Below the pieces are notes generated by a model. The model was not told where the DNA came from, searched no databases, and saw nothing but the letters and a program-made list of their open reading frames with translations. Of a stretch of 64,000 bases of DNA, positions 44,935-53,785 are shown piece by piece. Positions within the stretch are counted from its first letter, which is position 1. Each line of letters starts with the position of its first letter. The position numbers were made by a program, and so were the translations under genes. The DNA is from Paracoccaceae bacterium (GTDB lineage Bacteria; Pseudomonadota; Alphaproteobacteria; Rhodobacterales; Rhodobacteraceae): positions 434,001-498,000 of the forward strand of contig WKFI01000012.1 in assembly GCA_014872875.1 (NCBI GenBank), in the 5' to 3' direction.

Positions 44935-46544
44935 GCCATCCCTCCATATGCGATGCCGGACAGGTCCGACATTTCCTTTTTCCAGGTTGTAAGGTCGTCG
45001 GCGTTGAATTTCGATAAATGGTCATGGCCACAGGCACGCGCCATCACCTGCATCAGGCCGACAGAGGCTTCAAAGAAATTGGCCAGCTGTTTGGCGGATT
45101 TTTCAACTACCAGGCGGCTGACCAGATGCGGCTTCTGGGTGGCAATGCCGACCGGGCAATTATTGGTGTGGCAAGCGCGCATGGCGATACAGCCAATGGC
45201 CTGCATGGCCGCATTCGACACGGCAACCGCATCGGCGCCCAGCGCCATGGCCTTGATGAAATCTGCCGGTTTGCGCAGCCCGCCGGTGATGACCAGCGAC
45301 ACGTCAGAGCGGCCTTGCCGGTCCAGATGCGCCCGGGCCCGGGCCAAGGCCGGGATCGTCGGAACCGAGATATTGTCACGGAAGATGATCGGGGCAGCCC
45401 CGGTGCCGCCACCGCGCCCGTCGAGGATGATGTAATCAACGCCGACTTCCAACGCCGCGTCGATATCCTTTTCTATGTGCTGCGCGCTGAGCTTGTAGCC
45501 GATGGGAATCCCGCCGGTGCGGTCGCGCACCTGATCGGCGAAATCACGGATCTGGGCCGGATCCGTCCATTCCGGGAACCGCGCCGGTGAGATAGCATCC
45601 TGCCCCGGATCCAGCCCTCGTACCTTGGCGATCTTGTCCTTGACCTTCTTGCCGGGCAAATGACCGCCGGTCCCGGTCTTGGCCCCCTGTCCGCCTTTGA
45701 AGTGAAACGCCTGCACCTTGGCCAGCGCATCCCATGAAAAGCCAAATCTGGCCGAGGCGAGTTCATAGAAATACCGGCTGTTGGCCTGTTGTTCTTCGGG
45801 CAGCATGCCCCCTTCGCCGGAACAGATCCCGGTACCCGACATCTCGGCTCCGATGGCCATGGCAAGCTTTGCGGGTTCCGACAGCGCCCCAAAGCTCATG
45901 TCCGACACGAAAAGCGGGATATCCAGGCGGAGCGGTTTTTGCGCGTTTGGGCCTATCACCACTTCGGTCCCCACCGGGTCATCGTCCAACAGGGGAGGTT
46001 TGTGCAACTGTGCGGTCAGGATCTGGATGTCGTCCCAATCAGGCAGCTCGGTCCTTGGCACACCCATGGACTGCACCACCCCGTGATGGCCGGTTTTCGA
46101 CAGCCCCTGTTTGGCATAGCGTTGGATCAGGTCGTTGTAAGGTTCTTCTTCCGTGCCATGACTGGTGTCTGCGTACAGCCCCAGATAGGCGTTGCGGTTG
46201 AATGGTTGCGGGTTTTCCAGCGCCCAGGCTTCGATCTCATCCGCATCCACCAGCACTTCGCCGTTTTCGATCCAGGATGTGAACTTGGGCAGGACTTCGT
46301 CATTGGCATATTCCGACACGCCACTGTCCAGCCTGTAGTCCCAGAAATGCAGCCCGCACATCAGGTTGTTTCCGCGCACGAACCCGTCCGACATCAACGC
46401 GCCGCGATGCAGACATCGCCCATAGAACACCGAGACCTCATTATCAAAGCGAACCACCACCAGATCCACTTCGCCCACCAGGGCATATTCCGGTTTGCGG
46501 TCCTTCAGATCGTCATATCGCGCGACTGTGGCTTTCTGCATCAT
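44931..46544 (-). CDS. Rieske domain fused to FMN-binding glutamate-synthase-like domain
   Basis: 537 residues. Two ATG codons in tandem (46544, 46541) follow AAGGAGAC; the second is better spaced. The N-terminal Rieske domain has CLH (Cys44, His46) and CGLHFWDY (Cys63, His66). From about residue 180 comes the FMN-binding TIM barrel of glutamate synthase: MSFGALSEPAKLAMA, CSGEGGMLPEE, KGGQGAKTGTGGHLPG, and the 3Fe-4S site CIAMRACHTNNC (Cys452, Cys458, Cys463). There is no glutaminase domain and no small subunit nearby. It heads the five-gene redox operon; the substrate is unknown and need not be glutamate. Confidence 0.88.
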   Translation of the reverse strand: MMQKATVARYDDLKDRKPEYALVGEVDLVVVRFDNEVSVFYGRCLHRGALMSDGFVRGNNLMCGLHFWDYRLDSGVSEYANDEVLPKFTSWIENGEVLVDADEIEAWALENPQPFNRNAYLGLYADTSHGTEEEPYNDLIQRYAKQGLSKTGHHGVVQSMGVPRTELPDWDDIQILTAQLHKPPLLDDDPVGTEVVIGPNAQKPLRLDIPLFVSDMSFGALSEPAKLAMAIGAEMSGTGICSGEGGMLPEEQQANSRYFYELASARFGFSWDALAKVQAFHFKGGQGAKTGTGGHLPGKKVKDKIAKVRGLDPGQDAISPARFPEWTDPAQIRDFADQVRDRTGGIPIGYKLSAQHIEKDIDAALEVGVDYIILDGRGGGTGAAPIIFRDNISVPTIPALARARAHLDRQGRSDVSLVITGGLRKPADFIKAMALGADAVAVSNAAMQAIGCIAMRACHTNNCPVGIATQKPHLVSRLVVEKSAKQLANFFEASVGLMQVMARACGHDHLSKFNADDLTTWKKEMSDLSGIAYGGMA

Positions 46545-46563
46545 GTCTCCTTGCTGGCGTAGG

Positions 46564-47829
46564 CTAGCTGTTGAGGGCGGTGGTCTCCGTCTGTTCTTGC
46601 GGCTGTTCTTGGCGCCGTTCTTGGGGCTGTTCGTCAGAGGCTTCGATCTGGGCCATCTTGCGGCCATACCAGCGGCCGCCGATCCCCGCCGTAGCCCCAT
46701 GCAGGAGCGCGCTGATCCAGACCGCGTTTACGGCCATGGAAAGCACGCTTTCACCCACTTCCGGTGGGAGTTCCTCCAGCACGATCAATGCAAAAAGCGC
46801 GGTGGCGAGCCCACGCGGGCCGAACCAACCGAAGAAGAGTTTGGAAATCGGCTTGGCATCAGTGCCCATCAAGGAAAGCCAGATCGCCAGCGGACGCACG
46901 ACAAAAAGGCTCAACAGGATCAAGGCCAGCATCGGCCATGTCAGATTGGCGACGGCGTGGGGGACAAGGGCGCCACCGATCAGCAGGAAAGCCAGCCAGG
47001 CCAGGATCTGACCTTCGCTCTCGGTAAATTCAAAGACGAACTTGCAACGCCCGCCGACCACATGACCAAAGCACAGGCCACTGACAAAGGCTGCGATGAA
47101 ACCGTTCCCCCCGATCATCGAAGAAATCAGATAGGTGCCACCGGCCAGGGCGAGCGCGGCAATGCCCTCGGTCGTGTCCGAGGTCGTGTCAAGGTCCTTG
47201 GCCTTGAGCAGAGCCAGACCGCCCAACGTACCCAGCCCGATGCCGGCCAGAATGCCGAAACTGATCTGTTTGATACCAAAAACCAGCCACTCGCCCGGGC
47301 TGTGTGACATCTCCATCGCCGCGACCGAGGCCAGCATCAGGATAATCGGCAGGGCCAGCCCGTCATTCATACCACTTTCCACGGTCAGCGCCCGTCGTGA
47401 CCGTTCCGGGACATCCGGGTTGGTCACCACCGCCTGCCCCAGCGCCGCGTCGGTTGGCGACAGGATCGCGGCGGCCAGCGCGGCCAGCGCCAACCCCATA
47501 CCGGGCATTATGGTCCAGGCCACGAAGGTCCCGATCACAATAGCCAGGGGAAGACCCACCAACAGCATGCGGGCAGGCCAGACATTCTGCTGCCGCAACG
47601 CCTTGAGATCCGTCTGGGCCGCGTCCAGAAACAGCAGCACGATCAGCGCCACTTCGGCGATGGGATCCAACAGGGCATGCGCCCGGTCACGGCTGACCAG
47701 ACCGGCCTGTTCCAAGACCACACCAAGCCCCAGAAACACCATCGGCGCGGTCAGGAACGTCTTGTCCAAACGCTTGGCCAAAAGGCCATAGACCATCACG
47801 ACAACGCAGATTGCAGCCAGTCCACCCAC
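46564..47829 (-). CDS. CPA1-type cation/proton antiporter
   Basis: 421 residues, GTG start. About 12 helices; the ion-binding core AILSPTDAALGQAVV and VESGMNDGLALPIIL match NhaP-type sodium or potassium/proton antiporters. FGWFGPRGLATALFALIVL is the conserved helix with the essential Arg. The C-terminus is a Gln/Glu/Pro-rich tail (ASDEQPQERRQEQPQEQTE). It lies 19 bases upstream of the Rieske-GltS start, on the same strand, and could be the leading gene of that transcript. Confidence 0.9.
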   Translation of the reverse strand: MGGLAAICVVVMVYGLLAKRLDKTFLTAPMVFLGLGVVLEQAGLVSRDRAHALLDPIAEVALIVLLFLDAAQTDLKALRQQNVWPARMLLVGLPLAIVIGTFVAWTIMPGMGLALAALAAAILSPTDAALGQAVVTNPDVPERSRRALTVESGMNDGLALPIILMLASVAAMEMSHSPGEWLVFGIKQISFGILAGIGLGTLGGLALLKAKDLDTTSDTTEGIAALALAGGTYLISSMIGGNGFIAAFVSGLCFGHVVGGRCKFVFEFTESEGQILAWLAFLLIGGALVPHAVANLTWPMLALILLSLFVVRPLAIWLSLMGTDAKPISKLFFGWFGPRGLATALFALIVLEELPPEVGESVLSMAVNAVWISALLHGATAGIGGRWYGRKMAQIEASDEQPQERRQEQPQEQTETTALNS

Positions 47830-48202
47830 GGAACCTTCCTTTCGGGGCTGCCGACTCTTGCCATGATCTCAGGATCCGGCCCCAGCCCAAGTGAGTATCA
47901 AGTGATCATTGAACTAAAGTTATGCGATTACAGGGAAAAGGTTACATAAGGATCTGCTGAAATCAAAACACGAAATTTGAATTCGATGTGCGAACCGGGG
48001 AATTTGCACCGGGAACGGTGTTGCTCATTCACCCGGATGAGCGTCTTGGTACGGAACAACTGAGCGGGATTGATGAGAAGCCACCCGGGAAAACCGTCAC
48101 GGCAAATCCGGCCCGTGTCGTTTTCTGCAACCAGATTTCGGATTCCTGCACGCGACAGGTCCGACAGGTCTTCATCGTAAAACGACAAAGGAGACCTTTA
48201 GG
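47830..48202. other. 373-base divergent intergenic region
   Basis: Divergent promoters for the antiporter (-) and the MttB-family gene (+) must lie here. The segment 47880-47950 is AT-rich. Short frames of 72-86 codons occur on both strands but none shows a ribosome site or recognisable product. No riboswitch was recognised. Confidence 0.5.
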
Positions 48203-49759
48203 ATGACGGATCTAGCCCTCAAACCCCGTTCGCGCGCAGGTGGCCGATCGGCCCGGCGCGCGATCAGAACCGCCCGCGATTTCACAATGCTTCCGGGTCT
48301 GAAGAACAACCTGCCGCTGTGCGAAGTCATGGACGGCGCACAGGTTGAAAAAATCGACAACGCGTCGATGGACATTCTTGAGAATGTCGGTGTCCAGTTC
48401 CGGGATCCCATCGCGCTGGAAGATTGGAAACGTGCCGGGGCCAAAGTCGAGGGCGAGCTGGTCTATCTTGATCGCGGGTTGGTACGCGAGCTGATCGCGA
48501 CGATCCCGTCGGACTTCACCTATCACGCGCGCAACCCGGCCAATAATGTGCGCTTGGGGGGGCGGCATTCGATTTTTGTTCCCATGACCGGCGCGCCGTT
48601 CCTGCGAGATCTGGATGATGTACGCCGCAATCCGGTGCTGGAAGATCTGGCGATGTTCCACAAGCTGGCGCATATGATGCCAGCGCTGCACAGCTCGGCC
48701 CACCACATCGTCGAGCCCTATGACCACCCGATCAGCCAGCGACATCTGCGGATCACCTATTCGTCGATGAAGTATTCGGACAAAACCTTCATGGGCATGA
48801 CCACCAGCCCCAAGAATGCCGAAGACGTGATGGACATGTGCGCCATCCTGTTCGGCGAAGACTTCATCGACAACAACCCCGTCACCACCGGCAACTGCAA
48901 CGGCAACAGCCCGCTTGTGTGGGACGAAACCATGCTGGGCGCCATGCGCGCCTTCTGCCGCCGCAACCAGCCGGTGCTATGCTCACCCTTCGTTCTGGGC
49001 GGCGCCAACACGCCGGCTTCGGTCCCCGCAACCGTGGCCCAGCTGAACGCCGAAGCGCTGAGCGCACTGGCCTATACGCAGGTCATTCGCAAAGGTGCCC
49101 CGGCGATCTATGGCCATTACCTGTCCACGGTCAGCATGAAATCCGGCGCCCCGATGGCGGGCACACCCGAGATCAGCCTGATGAACTTCATGATCGGTCA
49201 GATGGCGCGGTATTACGGCGTGCCGTGGCGCACATCGAACACCTTGGGCGGCGCCAAGACGTTCGACGCGCAGGCCGGATATGAAAGCGCCACGACGCTG
49301 AGCGCGGTGATGCATGCCAGCGCCAACTATATCTGGCACTCGGCAGGCTGGAACGAGGCCGGGATGCATTGTTCCGTCGCCAAATTCGTGGTCGATGCCG
49401 AACAATGCGCCATGGCCTACCGGATGGCCGAAGGACCGAAATGGGACGATTTCGACAAGGCCGTGTCGGCAGTGCCGGATGTGGGGCCGGGTGGCCATTA
49501 CCTGGGTCATCCCCACACGCAGGAGAATTTCCAGCAGGCGTTCTTCATGCCCGAGCTGTTCGACAACAACTCGATCGAGCAATGGGTGGCCGAAGGCAGC
49601 GTCGAGATCAACGAACGCGCCCTGAAACACGCGCGCAACCTGTTGGCCGAATATCAGGAACCCAAGCTGGACGACGCCAAGAACGAAGAGTTGCTGGACT
49701 ATATCGCCCGGCGCGAGCGCGAGATCCCGGCCGCCGACGAACTGAACCAGAGCTACTGA
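48203..49759 (+). CDS. MttB-superfamily corrinoid-type methyltransferase, non-pyrrolysine
   Basis: 518 residues. SMDILENVGVQFRDPIALED, the HSSAHHIVEPYDHP-x-SQRHL region and the C-terminal barrel NTLGGAKTFDAQAGYESATT and HSAGWNEAGMHCSVAKFVVD match the trimethylamine methyltransferase superfamily. There is no in-frame amber codon, so it is the non-pyrrolysine kind, to which glycine betaine, proline betaine and carnitine demethylases belong. It would take a methyl group from a quaternary amine. No corrinoid protein or corrinoid reactivase gene lies nearby. A strong terminator follows. Confidence 0.9.
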   Translation: MTDLALKPRSRAGGRSARRAIRTARDFTMLPGLKNNLPLCEVMDGAQVEKIDNASMDILENVGVQFRDPIALEDWKRAGAKVEGELVYLDRGLVRELIATIPSDFTYHARNPANNVRLGGRHSIFVPMTGAPFLRDLDDVRRNPVLEDLAMFHKLAHMMPALHSSAHHIVEPYDHPISQRHLRITYSSMKYSDKTFMGMTTSPKNAEDVMDMCAILFGEDFIDNNPVTTGNCNGNSPLVWDETMLGAMRAFCRRNQPVLCSPFVLGGANTPASVPATVAQLNAEALSALAYTQVIRKGAPAIYGHYLSTVSMKSGAPMAGTPEISLMNFMIGQMARYYGVPWRTSNTLGGAKTFDAQAGYESATTLSAVMHASANYIWHSAGWNEAGMHCSVAKFVVDAEQCAMAYRMAEGPKWDDFDKAVSAVPDVGPGGHYLGHPHTQENFQQAFFMPELFDNNSIEQWVAEGSVEINERALKHARNLLAEYQEPKLDDAKNEELLDYIARREREIPAADELNQSY

Positions 49760-49775
49760 GCACACTTCCCGACTG

Positions 49776-49805
49776 GACCCGCCCCCTTAAGGCGGGTCTT
49801 TTTTT
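49776..49805 (+). terminator. rho-independent terminator after the MttB-family gene
   Basis: GACCCGCC, a 7-base loop and GGCGGGTC, followed by seven T. It lies 16 bases after the MttB stop and ahead of the hpbD-like gene, so the two are at least partly separate transcripts. Confidence 0.9.
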
Positions 49806-49831
49806 CATTCCCGCTTTGAAGACGACACCTC

Positions 49832-50938
49832 ATGCAGATCGCCGAAATACACATCTATCAAGTTGATCTTCCAGTCCGAAATGGCCCCTACACCATGGCA
49901 AATGCCGAGGTCTGGGCGCTGGACAGCACTTTGGTCAAGCTGGTTGCAGATACCGGTCTGGTTGGCTGGGGGGAAACCTGCCCGGTCGGCCCCACCTATG
50001 CCGAAGCCCATGCCGGCGGAGCCCGGGCAGCTCTGACGGCCATCGCCGACGGAATGCTGGGCTGTGAACTCCTGCCCTTGGCCGTGCATAGATGTATGGA
50101 TAGTCTGCTGACCGGCCACAATTACGCCAAGGCGGCGATCGACATTGCCTGTCATGACCTGCTGGGCAAAGCGTTGGGGCGCAGCGTCTCGGACCTGTTG
50201 GGCGGGGCGGTCACGGATCGTGTGCCGTCCTATTTTGCCACCGGCGTCGGAGCCCCCGACGACATCGCGCGCCTGGTGGCGGACAAGATCGCAGAAGGAT
50301 ATCCCCGGTTGCAGATCAAGGTGGGCGGTCGCCCGGTCGAGCTGGATATCGAAACCATCCGCAAAGTCTGGGAGGTCGTCCGCGGCCGGAATGTACGTCT
50401 GGCCGTGGATGGCAATCGCGGTTGGACAACGCGCGATGCGCTGCGGGTCAGCCGGGAATGCCCGGACATCCCCTTTGTTCTTGAACAGCCCTGTAACACC
50501 ATGTCTGACCTGGAAAAAATTCGCCCGCAGGTCCGTCATGCGATCTTTATGGACGAAAACAGCGTCGATCTGAACACGGTCGTCACGGCTGTGGGCACCG
50601 GGTTGGTGGACGGATTCGGGATGAAGCTGACCCGGATTGGCGGGTTGCAGAAGATGAGCACGTTCCGGGATATCTGCCAGGCGTACAAACTGCCTCATAC
50701 CTGCGATGACAGTTGGGGCGGCGACATCATTGCGGCTGCCTGCACTCATATGGGCGCTACGGTTTCTCCCGAACTACTGGAAGGGGTATGGCTGGCCGCA
50801 CCGTACATCGGCGGCCATTATGACCCGGTGAATGGCATCCGGATCGAAGACGGCCACATTGCCAAACCAAACGGTCCCGGGCTGGGAGTTTTGCCCGATG
50901 AAACACGATTTGGCACCCCGGTTGCGTCTTTTGGGTAA
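49832..50938 (+). CDS. hpbD: 4-hydroxyproline betaine 2-epimerase-like enolase-superfamily enzyme
   Basis: 368 residues, mandelate racemase/muconate-lactonising subgroup. Numbering coincides with the characterised HpbD of Pelagibaca as I recall it: general bases Lys163 (RLQIKVGG) and Lys265 ([11 protein letters not shown]), metal ligands Asp193, Glu218 and Asp241, and Tyr56, Asp292 and Trp320 around the quaternary nitrogen. [20 protein letters not shown] is nearly identical to that protein. It would epimerise trans-4-hydroxy-L-proline betaine; close relatives dehydrate cis-3-hydroxy-L-proline, which remains the main alternative. First gene of a three-gene run with two SDRs. Confidence 0.83.
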   Translation: MQIAEIHIYQVDLPVRNGPYTMANAEVWALDSTLVKLVADTGLVGWGETCPVGPTYAEAHAGGARAALTAIADGMLGCELLPLAVHRCMDSLLTGHNYAKAAIDIACHDLLGKALGRSVSDLLGGAVTDRVPSYFATGVGAPDDIARLVADKIAEGYPRLQIKVGGRPVELDIETIRKVWEVVRGRNVRLAVDGNRGWTTRDALRVSRECPDIPFVLEQPCNTMSDLEKIRPQVRHAIFMDENSVDLNTVVTAVGTGLVDGFGMKLTRIGGLQKMSTFRDICQAYKLPHTCDDSWGGDIIAAACTHMGATVSPELLEGVWLAAPYIGGHYDPVNGIRIEDGHIAKPNGPGLGVLPDETRFGTPVASFG

Positions 50939-50948
50939 GGGATAAGAT

Positions 50949-51683
50949 ATGCAATTCCAAGGAAAGAAAGCTCTGGTCACCGGCGCCGCAGGCGGGATTG
51001 GTCAGTCGATTGTAGAGAAACTGATTGCCCAAGGGGCGTCAGTTGCCGTTGCAGACCGCGATGTGTCTGCATTGAGCGCAACGGCCTATCTACCAGGGGA
51101 CCTATTGGACCCAAGCTATGCCGATACCCTGCCCGCAACAGCGGCCGAAGCTTTGGGCGGATTGGACATCGTGATCAACAATGCAGGCGTGATTACCCGT
51201 GGACCGGTGACCGACACTTCGGACGCTGACTGGGATTTGTCCGTGGGGGTCAACATTCAAGCCCCGTTCCGGATCTGCCGCACCGCCATCCCGTTGATGG
51301 CGGCAAGTGGCGGCGGGGCCATCGTCAATACGGCATCCTGCTGGGGCGGCAAGGCTCCGGGACCAAACCATGCGCTGTATTGCATGACCAAGGCGGCGAT
51401 TGCGTCGCTGACCCAGTGCATGGGGATGGATCACGCACATCAGGGCATCCGCGTCAACGCGGTCTGCCCGAACGAAGTAAACACGCCGATGCTGCGATCC
51501 GGCTTTGCCAAGCGCGGCTTTGACCCGGACAAAGCGGTGGAAGACCTGGGCCGGACAGTCCCCTTGGGGCGGATTGCCGAACCCGACGACATCGCGGATG
51601 TGGTGTTGTTCCTGGCCTCGGACGCGGCGCGCTATATGTGCGGCGCCTTGGTCGAGGTCAATGGCGGGAAACCCGTCGCATGA
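50949..51683 (+). CDS. short-chain dehydrogenase/reductase
   Basis: 244 residues. ALVTGAAGGIGQSIVEKLI binds NAD(P); the active site shows VIVNTASCWGGK (Ser) and YCMTKAA (Tyr-x3-Lys), with NNAGVITRG. CPNEVNTPML after the active site and ALVEVNGGKPVA near the end are typical. Eleven bases after hpbD and overlapping the second SDR by 4 bases. Its job in hydroxyproline-betaine or related catabolism is unknown. Confidence 0.88.
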   Translation: MQFQGKKALVTGAAGGIGQSIVEKLIAQGASVAVADRDVSALSATAYLPGDLLDPSYADTLPATAAEALGGLDIVINNAGVITRGPVTDTSDADWDLSVGVNIQAPFRICRTAIPLMAASGGGAIVNTASCWGGKAPGPNHALYCMTKAAIASLTQCMGMDHAHQGIRVNAVCPNEVNTPMLRSGFAKRGFDPDKAVEDLGRTVPLGRIAEPDDIADVVLFLASDAARYMCGALVEVNGGKPVA

Positions 51684-52417
51684 CACGGTTTGACGGCAAG
51701 GTTGCACTGGTCACCGGCGGGCGCAGCGGGATTGGGCAAGCGATTGCCCGGCGACTGGCAGCGGAAGGCGCGCGGGTTTTCACCGCACAGCGCAGTGCGG
51801 ATGATGAATTCGGAAGCCTCACCGCGGATTTCAGCGATCCAACCTGCCCGGATCAGGTGGTCCGCGAAGTGATCAGCAAGGCCGCCCGGTTGGATGTGTT
51901 GGTCAACAACGCCGGCATGATGCAGGAATCATCTGTCGAAGGCATGAGCCTGGATGACTGGCAGCGCAACCTGACGGTCAACCTGACGGCGCCGTTCCTG
52001 ATGATCCGGGCCGCTCTACCCCATCTTCGCAAGACCCGCGGTTCGATCGTCAACACGGGATCCATCGAAGGTCTGGGCAGCAACCCGGGCCATGCTGCGT
52101 ATTGCGCGTCCAAGGCCGGGTTGCACGGGCTGACTCGCGCTGTGGCCGTGGATCACGGACACGAAGGCATCCGCTGCAACGCGGTGGCACCGGGTTGGAT
52201 CGATACGGATCTGAACCTGGAATTCGTCGATTCCATGCCTGATCCGGATGCGTTCCGCAAGGAAATCGGACGAATTCACCCTGTTGCCCGCACAGGCAAA
52301 CCGGAAGAAGTTGCAGCCCTGGTTGCCTTTCTTGCAGCCGAAGAAAGCGGCTTCATAACCGGTCAGATCTATACGGTCGATGGCGGGCGCATGGCCAAGC
52401 TGAGCTTGCCGCAGTAG
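51680..52417 (+). CDS. short-chain dehydrogenase/reductase
   Basis: 245 residues. ALVTGGRSGIGQAIARRL binds the cofactor, with NNAGMMQESS, IVNTGSIEGLG and YCASKAG completing the catalytic set. The end SGFITGQIYTVDGG is the classical SDR terminus. Coupled to the first SDR by an ATGA overlap. Having two SDRs in tandem hints at successive or stereo-complementary oxidation of a hydroxyl group. It converges on the FAD oxidase gene with 27 bases between. Confidence 0.88.
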   Translation: MTRFDGKVALVTGGRSGIGQAIARRLAAEGARVFTAQRSADDEFGSLTADFSDPTCPDQVVREVISKAARLDVLVNNAGMMQESSVEGMSLDDWQRNLTVNLTAPFLMIRAALPHLRKTRGSIVNTGSIEGLGSNPGHAAYCASKAGLHGLTRAVAVDHGHEGIRCNAVAPGWIDTDLNLEFVDSMPDPDAFRKEIGRIHPVARTGKPEEVAALVAFLAAEESGFITGQIYTVDGGRMAKLSLPQ

Positions 52418-52444
52418 CGCCCCACCCGTCCGGGGAGCGCAGGA

Positions 52445-53785
52445 TTATTCATCCCGCGCTTTCCATTCTTTCCAACGCAAAACCATATTCGCTCCGATTT
52501 CACGGAACGGTTGTGGGGGCAGTTTGCTGGGTTGGGCCTCGGCCGTGAAGTGGCGCGTTATCTCGGAGGTTTCGCCACAGGCCAGTTCCGCCGCACCGAT
52601 CCCGGTCAGGGTTCCGCGCGCCGTGCCAAGACCGTTCTGAACACAGCCCGAGGTTACGCCCGCGTCAATCTGACGCATGACCGAGACGCCGTTCATCGAA
52701 AGGCACAGGTGACCGGCCCAGGCATACTCCATCCGCAACCCTGCCAGTTGCGGGAAACGCTGATCGAACTTGCTTTGCATGACGCGCGCGGCACGTTTCA
52801 GGTCACTCTCCGAGGCGACCATGCCCGGTCGTAGTGCGGCACAGGTGCGGGTGATGATGCGGTTACCCCCCTGCCCGGTATCGATGCGACGCATCGTGGT
52901 GCCCATCGGGTCCGACGGCGTGACGCCCCAGCGTGGCTGACCACCCAGACGCTGCAGCGCATCCAGGTCCAGATCCGGTGTCATCATGGCAAACAGAAAC
53001 AGTTGCATCAGCCGGCCGCGTTCGATCCCGAAGCTTTCCAGATGACCATTGACCGTCAGGATGACGCGCGGAGTACTGACGGAGCCTTGAGGCGTCGAAA
53101 CCAACCAGTCGCTGCCTTGCCGGGCAAAACCGGTCACAGCGCTCTGTTCGTATATCTGCACCCCATGGGAACACAGCCCCTGCCCCAGCCCGCGAATATA
53201 GCCTGCGGGTTGCAGCATGACCGTGCCGGGGGTGTAGAGTCCCGATTGGTAATGCCTGCTTCCGGTCAGCTCGTACATCTGCTGAGGATCCAGAACCTCA
53301 CTGACCTCGCCCAGCGTTTGCAGGTGTTTCGCATAGCTGCGATTGTGAGCCTGTGCGGTTGCGCTGACGGCGCCGTTCACCTTGCCAACGGGGTCGAAGT
53401 AATTCGGATCGATGCCATAGTCATCGACGGCCGCGCCGGCAAAGGCAATCGCCTGTCGATTCAAGGCGATTAACGTGCGGTCGTCGCCACTGCCTGCATA
53501 ATCTTCGGACGTCAGCTCATGCGGCAGGTCGATCATGAAGCCGGAATTGCGTCCCGCAGCACCTTCGGCCAGACGTCCGGCTTCCAGCACCACGACCCGC
53601 GCACTGGGTTGCAACTGGGTCAGTCGCCGTGCCGCCGACAGACCCGCAAAACCGCCACCGACCACCACGAAATCGGCAGTGATGTCGCCCGACAGCGAAT
53701 GGGCCGGACCCTGCGGGTCGAGGATTTCATTCCAGGCGGCCGGTCCGCGATGGAACGGCCGCCGTTTGACGTTGAACGCGGTCAA
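52445..53785 (-). CDS. FAD-dependent amine/amino-acid oxidase, DAO family (PuuB-like)
   Basis: 446 residues. PAAWNEILDPQGPAHSLSGD at the start and ADFVVVGGGFAGLSAARRL (Rossmann) resemble gamma-glutamylputrescine oxidase and related enzymes. GRNSGFMIDLPHEL is the FAD-isoalloxazine motif. It would oxidise a secondary or N-methyl amine, or a D-amino acid such as cis-4-hydroxy-D-proline, in the cytosol. Its stop-start overlap with the ALDH gene (4 bases) shows they are one operon with the DapA-like gene. Confidence 0.87.
   Translation of the reverse strand: MTAFNVKRRPFHRGPAAWNEILDPQGPAHSLSGDITADFVVVGGGFAGLSAARRLTQLQPSARVVVLEAGRLAEGAAGRNSGFMIDLPHELTSEDYAGSGDDRTLIALNRQAIAFAGAAVDDYGIDPNYFDPVGKVNGAVSATAQAHNRSYAKHLQTLGEVSEVLDPQQMYELTGSRHYQSGLYTPGTVMLQPAGYIRGLGQGLCSHGVQIYEQSAVTGFARQGSDWLVSTPQGSVSTPRVILTVNGHLESFGIERGRLMQLFLFAMMTPDLDLDALQRLGGQPRWGVTPSDPMGTTMRRIDTGQGGNRIITRTCAALRPGMVASESDLKRAARVMQSKFDQRFPQLAGLRMEYAWAGHLCLSMNGVSVMRQIDAGVTSGCVQNGLGTARGTLTGIGAAELACGETSEITRHFTAEAQPSKLPPQPFREIGANMVLRWKEWKARDE

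Noticed and set aside
44931-46544. Ordinary glutamate synthase large subunit
   Set aside because: The glutaminase domain and gltD-like partner are absent and a Rieske domain sits in the N-terminal position.
47928-48188. 86-codon minus-strand and 72-codon plus-strand small frames before the MttB-family gene
   Set aside because: Neither has a ribosome site, known family or coding character; they overlap each other in the promoter region.
48203-49759. Pyrrolysine-containing trimethylamine methyltransferase
   Set aside because: The frame has no in-frame amber codon; it belongs to the non-pyrrolysine branch of the superfamily.
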